DNA of 64,000 nt, taken from assembly GCA_016180645.1 (NCBI GenBank), contig JACPAV010000017.1, positions 1-64,000 of the forward strand, in the 5' to 3' direction. Of this stretch, positions 58,866-64,000 are shown piece by piece (the first letter of the stretch is position 1; every line of letters begins with the position of its first letter). The stretch comes from Nitrospirota bacterium (GTDB taxonomy: Bacteria > JACPQY01). The translations under genes and the position numbers were made by a program. The notes beneath the pieces were generated by a model. It worked only from the letters and a program-made list of their open reading frames with translations, had not been told where the DNA came from and searched no databases.

Positions 58866-60233
58866 CTACTGAATCTCAATCTTCTCCATCGCCTGCGGCA
58901 CATGGCAGACCCAGCCGAGCGTGTCCCGCAGCTTCATTCTCAGGGTGTCCGAAGCCTGCGGTTCTCCGTGGACGATGAGCGTTTGCCGCGGCGGTCTCTT
59001 GAACCCGCGCAGCCAGCGGAGAATCTCCTCCTGATCCGCATGGGCGGACAAAGCGGTCATCTCGCGGACCTCCGCGGCGACGGGGTAGTACTCACCGTGC
59101 ATCTTGATCTCGGGGGCGCCTTCGCGGAGGAGGCGTCCACGCGTTCCCGCCGCCTGGTATCCCGTTAGCAAGATACAATTCCGCCGGTCTCCAAGCCGCT
59201 CTTCCAAGTGGCGAAGCACCCGACCCCCGGTGAGCATTCCGCTGCCGGCGATCACGATCGAGCTCTTCCTCTTGTGCAGGACTTCTTCCGATTGCTGCGC
59301 GCTCCGGACCATCACGGCGGCTGAATCCAACGCCCGGCATTCGGCAGGAGAAAGTCGGTGCCACGAGGAGTGGCTCAGGAAGATTTCCGTGGCCTGGATC
59401 GCCATCGGGCTGTCGAGGTAAATCGGCAGATTGGGTATCCGATTCATCCGTTTGAGTTGGGACAGAAGGTAGAGCAGCTCCTGCGCGCGCCCGACGGCGA
59501 AGCTGGGGATGATGAGATGGCCTCGGCGCCCGGTAACCTCGTCCACCACGCGGGCTAGCGTATGAAGCGGGAGTTCCCGAACATGCCGGCGGTCGCCGTA
59601 GGTGGATTCGATCACCAGTGTGTCCGCGCGGTCCACGGTTTCGGGTGGAGGATAGATGAGAGGTTTCTGGCGTCCCAAGTCACCGGTGAAGAGGATGCGG
59701 TGTCCTTCCACATCGAGTTCGACGAGGGCGGAACCGAGGATGTGGCCGGAGGGGCGGAGCCGGAATCGAATGCCCTCGCCGATCTCCTTCCACATTCCGA
59801 GCTGCAGGGTGGCGGCCTGTTTCAGCGCCGCGCGCGCCTCCTTTTCCGTGAAGAGAGGCCGGGCGGGTCGATGCTTGGAGTACCCCATCTCGTTGGCGGT
59901 GGCCGCCTCTTCCTCCTCGATCCGGGCCGCATCGACGAGCACGAGCCGGGCGAGATCGGCCGTCGGCGGCGTGCAAAAGATGGGACCGTCGAAGCCGCCC
60001 CGGGCCAGCAGGGGCAGGGCGCCGCAATGGTCGAGGTGCGCGTGAGTCAAGATGAGGGCATGGATTGAAGGAGGGTCGACGGGGAAATCCGCCCAATTCC
60101 GCAGTCGAAGCTCCTTCAGGCCCTGGAAGAGGCCGCAATCGATCAGGACTCGTCGTCTGCCCGCGTCGACGAGGAATTTGGAGCCGGTGACGGTTCCGGC
60201 CCCGCCGAGGAAGTAAATCGAAATGCGAGCCAT
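58866..60233 (-). CDS. metallo-beta-lactamase/beta-CASP RNA-processing exonuclease
   Basis: A 455-residue protein. N-terminal FLGGAGTVTGSKFLVDAG and metal-binding LTHAHLDHCGALP, then FTGDLGR; beta-CASP region with ESTYGDR, PSFAVGRAQELLYLL and AGSGMLTGGRVLRHL; C-terminal LSAHADQEEILRWL and IVHGEPQASDTLR. This is the bacterial YsnM/CPSF-like family that cleaves RNA. Cytoplasmic. Minus strand, downstream of the diguanylate cyclase. Confidence 0.93.
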   Translation of the reverse strand: MARISIYFLGGAGTVTGSKFLVDAGRRRVLIDCGLFQGLKELRLRNWADFPVDPPSIHALILTHAHLDHCGALPLLARGGFDGPIFCTPPTADLARLVLVDAARIEEEEAATANEMGYSKHRPARPLFTEKEARAALKQAATLQLGMWKEIGEGIRFRLRPSGHILGSALVELDVEGHRILFTGDLGRQKPLIYPPPETVDRADTLVIESTYGDRRHVRELPLHTLARVVDEVTGRRGHLIIPSFAVGRAQELLYLLSQLKRMNRIPNLPIYLDSPMAIQATEIFLSHSSWHRLSPAECRALDSAAVMVRSAQQSEEVLHKRKSSIVIAGSGMLTGGRVLRHLEERLGDRRNCILLTGYQAAGTRGRLLREGAPEIKMHGEYYPVAAEVREMTALSAHADQEEILRWLRGFKRPPRQTLIVHGEPQASDTLRMKLRDTLGWVCHVPQAMEKIEIQ

Positions 60234-60341
60234 TGAACGGGGATCAGAATGATCGGAAATTCCGGACGATGCAACCCGCCCTCGAGGTCGAGCCCCGTGC
60301 CAAGCATAGTCCGAAGTTCGGCCTCCAAGATTACGGCCTGC

Positions 60342-61229
60342 CTACCGGGAGGAACGCGTGCTTTGAAATCGCATGGGGAGGATGGAGGCGCCGCGCGGAT
60401 CCTCTCGGGCGGGAGGTCCCTTGCGTTTTCGCAGATAGAGATCCCGGTCCGCTTCATGAATCAGCATTTCGGGAGTCGACCGTTTTCCGGGAGGAACCAC
60501 TCCCTGGCCGATCGTTACAGAGACCGGGGCATCGAGTGTCAGGTTCGGCTGAGCGGAATCCCGAATGGCGTTGGACATACGTTCCTTGAATTCCTCGATG
60601 CCGCTGTCGGTGGTTTCCGGAAGGAGGACAACAAACTCGTCCCCCCCGAACCGGAAAACGCTGTCCGTTCGTCGGATGGCTTCACGAAGCGCGGCCCCTA
60701 CCTGGGCAAGGACATCGTCGCCCGCGGCATGCCCGTACCGGTCATTGATCGCTTTGAAGCCGTTGAGATCCAGTAGCAGCAGGGCGAGTGAGCGATCATA
60801 GCGCTGCGCCCGCGCCAGCTCCTCCTCCAGTCTCTGTTCACAGTAGCGGCGGTTGCCGAGTCCGGTCAGAGGATCGGTGACGGAAAGTTTCTGGAGTTTG
60901 CGGTTGGCGCGGACCAATTCGGCGCGCTGCCTCCGCAGGCGATCCAAGGCGGTTCCCAGCACGAATCCGAAAAAAGAAAACGCCGCGAGGCTGCAAAGGG
61001 TAAGGTAAAGGTAGAGCGAGCTGGAGTTCTGGAGTTCGTGGGCAAGCCAGCCGCCGGTCTTGGCCCACCCTTCATGCTCTTCTACGAATCGGAGCAGCAG
61101 CCAACCCGTGGGTGCTCCCAGGCCGAGGAGTACCCCGGCCATGCCCAGACGGACGCGAAGGGACAGGGCCCGCGCGAAGCTGCGTCCCCTTGAGAAGGCA
61201 TACCCCCAGTCCACCATCCTCAGTCTCAT
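60342..61229 (-). CDS. membrane diguanylate cyclase (GGDEF)
   Basis: A 295-residue protein. Two membrane helices (VRLGMAGVLLGLGAPTGWLL and LYLYLTLCSLAAFSFFGFVL) flank a short periplasmic loop; then a coiled-coil linker and a GGDEF domain (about 120-275) starting VTDPLTGLGNRRY. The active site is an intact GGDEF, and the inhibitory RxxD (RRTD) lies five residues before it, so product feedback is expected. It makes cyclic di-GMP, a possible ligand of the PilZ protein at 35852. Start uncertain among three close Met codons. Confidence 0.92.
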   Translation of the reverse strand: MRLRMVDWGYAFSRGRSFARALSLRVRLGMAGVLLGLGAPTGWLLLRFVEEHEGWAKTGGWLAHELQNSSSLYLYLTLCSLAAFSFFGFVLGTALDRLRRQRAELVRANRKLQKLSVTDPLTGLGNRRYCEQRLEEELARAQRYDRSLALLLLDLNGFKAINDRYGHAAGDDVLAQVGAALREAIRRTDSVFRFGGDEFVVLLPETTDSGIEEFKERMSNAIRDSAQPNLTLDAPVSVTIGQGVVPPGKRSTPEMLIHEADRDLYLRKRKGPPAREDPRGASILPMRFQSTRSSR

Positions 61230-61328
61230 GAACCAAAGTCTACACCCCGGCGGCAAAGAGCGGGATGATGGGGGTCACTCTTAGGGACTGATCCCGCGGC
61301 GTGTGGCGCCACGGGATCCTCGCTCCTT

Positions 61329-61450
61329 GTAGGCGCAGCCTTCAGGCTGCGTCCGCATCGCGGGCTAAAGCCCCATGCCACGGAGGGTATGGGACCATGA
61401 TATGTCGCCGCACCACGGATGGTGCGGCATGGAACATGGCCCGCGGCTAC
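61329..61450. repeat. compound palindromic repeat
   Basis: GTAGGCGCAGCC-TTCA-GGCTGCG and GCGGGC-TAAA-GCCC are followed by GCCGCACCA-CGGA-TGGTGCGGC and a closing GCGGCTAC. Three hairpins lie between a GTAG and a CTAC end, so this copy appears nested or extended. It occupies most of the gap between the diguanylate cyclase and acyl-CoA dehydrogenase genes. Confidence 0.7.
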
Positions 61451-61466
61451 CGAATGTCCGAGGATT

Positions 61467-63239
61467 CTACTCGAAAATGCGGCCCTGAGTCTCGACGAGG
61501 AGTTGTGAGATCTGGGTCTTGAGGTTGATCGTGCGAATGGGAACGATGGGGACGAGCCGCCGGATCACCGCGAGGTGTTTCTGATACTCATCGTCGTCGC
61601 ACTCGTTGGCCATCAGGCGCTTGGCGCTGCCGTTGATGCGCTCATTCGCCGAAGCCACGAAGGAGTAGCACATTTGAGAATGCAGCCGGGCCTTTTCCGG
61701 TCCTTTTTCCTGGAGGACGCGGGACGTGCGGGTGGCGGCGCAGTCCATGGCAAAAAGGTCCATGATCATGTTGCTCCAGACCATGAGCTGTTGCTGTTTG
61801 TCCTTCAAGTCGGCGAGGTTCTTCTGAACGAGAACATTCCCCACGTAGACGATGAGGCGCTTGGCCATCTCCACGGCGTGGCGTTCCCTCGCAAGCGGGC
61901 CGTTGGTCATGGCGGGGATCTTGGAGCCGTCCAACTCATCCTGCACCTGCTGCACGAAGGGCATGAGAGGGATCTTCCCTTCCATCGCCCGTTTCAGCAC
62001 CGTGCTCGGAATGATGAGCCGGTTGATTTCGTTCGTGCCTTCGAAAATTCGGTTGATGCGGGCATCGCGGTAGTGGCGCTCGATGGGATAGTCTTTGAGA
62101 AAACCGTATCCGCCGAGGACTTGGAGCGCCTCATCGGCCACGTAATCGAGAGTTTCCGTTCCGAAAACCTTGGAGATCGAGCACTCCACGGTGTATTCCT
62201 CGATGGCCGCCGCCGCTTCCTTGTAGTAGGTGGGGCTGTTCTTGTCGAGGTCCTTCAAGGCGGCATCGACAAAACCCGCGCTGCGATAGTTGATGCTGTC
62301 CGCCACGAAAATCCGCGTCGCCATGTCGGCCAGCTTCTGCTGGATCGCGCCGAACTCGGCAATGGGCCGGTTGAACTGCTTGCGCTCGGATGCGTATTTC
62401 ACGGCCGTTTCGAGGCACTCCTTGGCCGTGCCCACGGAGCCGCCGCCCAGTTTGAGGCGACCCACGTTCAGGATGTTGAACGCGATCTTGTGCCCGCGGC
62501 CGCGTTCCCCCAGGAGCCTGTCCGCGGGAATCCGGGCATCCTCCAGGATCAACGGCCGGGTGGAGGAGCCGTGAAGGCCGAGTTTGTGTTCTTCGGCGCC
62601 GACGGAGACGCCGGGGTCCGTCTTCTCCACCAGGAAGGCGGTGAATTCCCGGCCGTCGATCTTGGCGAAGACGGTGAAGAGGTCGGCGAAGCCGGCGTTG
62701 GTGATGAACTGCTTTACGCCGTTAAGGACATAGTGCTTGCCGTCCGGCTGGAGGACGGCCGTGGTTTTGGCGGCGAGGGCGTCTGAACCGGCCTGCGGCT
62801 CGGTCAGCGCATAGGCGGCGAGAATCTCGCCGGTGCCCAGCTTCGAGAGGTACTTCTTCCGCTGCTCTGCGTTGCCGTAGTACACGATAGGGAGGGTGCC
62901 GATGCCGGTTTGCGCTCCGAGGGTGACCGCGAAGGAGGCATCCTTCGCGAATTCTTCGGAGAGCCGCATGGCCATGGACTTCGAGAGGGCGAGACCACCG
63001 TACGCCTCTGGCAGTTCGACGGCCAGGAATCCATTCTGGCCCGCCTTCTTCAGAAGCTGGACGATCAGCCCTTCCTGCTTCTGATCGAGCTCCTCCTTGC
63101 GGGGAAGGACTTCCTGGAGCATGAAATCCCGGGCCGCTTGGACGAGGGCCCGATCCTCGGCGGTGAAATCCTCGGGCGTGAAAATCGAGACCGATCCGAA
63201 CGGTTCGGTGATAAATGCGCAACCTTTCATGACGGCCAT
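61467..63239 (-). CDS. acyl-CoA dehydrogenase, long form
   Basis: A 590-residue flavoprotein. Core dehydrogenase (1-400): AYALTEPQAGSDALAAKTTA, KQFITNAGFADLFTVFAK, GGYGFLKDYPIERHYRDARI and the catalytic Glu region RIFEGTNEINRLI. The extra C-terminal 190 residues (helical) make it the VLCAD/ACAD9-like long class. It carries out the first oxidation of beta-oxidation on long acyl-CoAs. Start may be ATG 63239 or 63230. Monocistronic by position. Confidence 0.92.
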   Translation of the reverse strand: MAVMKGCAFITEPFGSVSIFTPEDFTAEDRALVQAARDFMLQEVLPRKEELDQKQEGLIVQLLKKAGQNGFLAVELPEAYGGLALSKSMAMRLSEEFAKDASFAVTLGAQTGIGTLPIVYYGNAEQRKKYLSKLGTGEILAAYALTEPQAGSDALAAKTTAVLQPDGKHYVLNGVKQFITNAGFADLFTVFAKIDGREFTAFLVEKTDPGVSVGAEEHKLGLHGSSTRPLILEDARIPADRLLGERGRGHKIAFNILNVGRLKLGGGSVGTAKECLETAVKYASERKQFNRPIAEFGAIQQKLADMATRIFVADSINYRSAGFVDAALKDLDKNSPTYYKEAAAAIEEYTVECSISKVFGTETLDYVADEALQVLGGYGFLKDYPIERHYRDARINRIFEGTNEINRLIIPSTVLKRAMEGKIPLMPFVQQVQDELDGSKIPAMTNGPLARERHAVEMAKRLIVYVGNVLVQKNLADLKDKQQQLMVWSNMIMDLFAMDCAATRTSRVLQEKGPEKARLHSQMCYSFVASANERINGSAKRLMANECDDDEYQKHLAVIRRLVPIVPIRTINLKTQISQLLVETQGRIFE

Positions 63240-63398
63240 GCTGACAGCGATAATGTCAGACCTGTATGACCGCGGTCAACCCCGCAATCCCGCGAGCCGC
63301 GGTCGCAGAGGGTGGGTTGGAGCCGAAGACGGATTCGGCTGAAAGGGGATCGCTGGTGTCAGATCCTCGCCGGAATAGGTGTGGGGACAGCCCACCAC

Positions 63399-63872
63399 TC
63401 AGGCCGCGTCTCCGGCGGCCTTCTCAAGCTGCTGGTAAAGGGCGGGTTGTTCCTCGCGAATCCGCTGGAGGGCGGTGCGGCCGACAAACGTGAGGGCCAC
63501 TTCGCTCTCCGCCCGCGCGGAGAACGGAAGGCCCACGTCGGCCATCAGAACCTGGAACCCCAGGACACACGGATCGGCGCACTCGCGCACCTTCCGCCGT
63601 CCCTTCAGGAAGGCGATCTTCCCGGACTCATGCACATAGACGCCGAGAGGACGGTGGCCTTCGTAGAACACGACCTGCCCCCGCTGGTACGCCTGCTGTG
63701 TTCCCCGCGTCTTGAGTTGATCCAATGACTCGGTATCAAGCTTGAGCGCAAGGGGTTTCTGAACTCTTCGACCCTTCGCCAAGGGCAGGGGGATGGGAAT
63801 GGCGCGTTCGCCCGATTCCGCCTGTGCATCTTTCATCGGTCCATTGTCCTTCGCCGGGTCTCTCCTGAACAT
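63399..63872 (-). CDS. cyclic-nucleotide-binding-domain-like protein
   Basis: A 157-residue protein. After a Lys/Pro-rich N-terminus, residues about 55-145 read like a cNMP-binding beta-roll: AYQRGQVVFYEGHRPLGVYV, HESGKIAFLKGRRKVRECAD and LGFQVLMADVGLPFSARAES. The cassette is degenerate and no DNA-binding domain follows. It lies just downstream of a CRP-family regulator tail, so the two may act together. ATG 63872 is preferred over a TTG four codons earlier. Confidence 0.7.
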   Translation of the reverse strand: MFRRDPAKDNGPMKDAQAESGERAIPIPLPLAKGRRVQKPLALKLDTESLDQLKTRGTQQAYQRGQVVFYEGHRPLGVYVHESGKIAFLKGRRKVRECADPCVLGFQVLMADVGLPFSARAESEVALTFVGRTALQRIREEQPALYQQLEKAAGDAA

Positions 63873-63908
63873 GATGTGGGTCAACTTCCTCCCCGTTCCA
63901 TGGGCCGG

Positions 63909-64000
63909 CTAGGCCTCCGAGTCCACCAACTCATCGATTTTGCGCGGATTGAGAACCGTGATTTGGCGGCCTTTGAGGCGAATGAACCCGCGGTCTTCCA
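63909..64000 (-). CDS. CRP/FNR-family regulator, C-terminal fragment (runs off window)
   Basis: The minus-strand frame reads EDRGFIRLKGRQITVLNPRK then IDELVDSEA-stop. This is the wing and last helix of a CRP/FNR-type winged helix domain (typical ...GFIRxxGRxITIxDxxxL...). The rest of the gene, including the effector domain, is beyond the right edge. It lies 36 bases upstream of the cNMP-binding-like gene. Confidence 0.72.
   Translation of the reverse strand, partial: EDRGFIRLKGRQITVLNPRKIDELVDSEA

Overview
This is a GC-rich, gene-dense window from a Gram-negative bacterium. It carries lipid A genes (lpxD, fabZ, lpxA, lpxB), a Skp-like periplasmic chaperone, lipoproteins, an outer-membrane beta-barrel and msbA-like export. 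Short genes packed with ATGA/GTGA/TTGA overlaps, frequent GTG and TTG starts and many dispersed palindromic repeats fit an uncultivated lineage (deltaproteobacteria-like or a candidate phylum). I cannot place it from sequence alone.

Region 1 (about 0.4-15.2 kb, all minus strand) is a complete gas-vesicle locus. It starts with a regulatory operon: a CheY-like receiver, an unknown protein and an NtrC-type sigma-54 activator. Next comes a noncoding gap with an excellent sigma-54 (-24/-12) promoter and two copies of an imperfect palindrome that could be the activator's upstream sites. Then follows a long operon: gvpA, two related coiled-coil proteins, gvpN, a small coiled-coil protein, an Hsp20-type GvpH, a CDC48/VAT-type double-AAA+ ATPase, a GvpF/L fused to a J-domain-like tail, two more GvpF/L, gvpG, a GvpO-like gene, a GvpJ/M-type gene, a small basic protein, gvpK, a fourth GvpF/L, another GvpA-fold gene, and finally a soluble PAS-hybrid histidine kinase. 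The locus therefore encloses its own signalling system and an unusually rich chaperone/unfoldase set (Hsp20, J domain, CDC48, GvpN). This is the most interesting system in the window.

Region 2 (15.8-28.6 kb): a carbamoyltransferase with its two small SxtJ/SxtK-like membrane partners, rRNA methyltransferases rsmE and tlyA, a PHP-like lipoprotein, a divergent outer-membrane beta-barrel, then a plus-strand stress group (DUF1844, HtrA/DegP, ClpB, a CRP/FNR regulator) and a SRPBCC protein. Region 3 (28.7-29.8 kb): an IS3-type transposase remnant, tRNA-Phe(GAA) and about 600 bp with no convincing gene. Region 4 (29.8-43.9 kb): trkA-trkH, a zinc-ribbon protein, ileS-pilZ-lspA, SDR, argH, pgpA-cinA, thpR, then on the minus strand an MFS exporter and a BtrH/DUF4872-like protein. 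Region 5 (44.0-52.7 kb): an Fo-only ATP synthase cluster (atpZ-I-B-E, minus), and skp-lpxD-fabZ-lpxA-Gfo/Idh-lpxB-msbA (plus), i.e. lipid A synthesis and flipping in one operon. lpxA is interrupted by a poly-G frameshift. Region 6 (52.9-58.6 kb): a 1734-residue RCC1-repeat lipoprotein with 14 repeats (two possible 7-blade propellers), preceded by a perfect CRP-type site and followed by debris of related repeats. Region 7 (58.6-64 kb): a small coiled-coil protein, a beta-CASP RNase, a diguanylate cyclase, an acyl-CoA dehydrogenase, a cyclic-nucleotide-binding-like protein and the tail of a CRP-family regulator.

A family of composite palindromes (GTAG - hairpin - linker - hairpin - CTAC, with different stem sequences that stay self-complementary) is scattered through the window. 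Several of these and other repeats lie in frame inside genes (RCC1 lipoprotein, lpxB) or at gene starts (pgpA, atpI).
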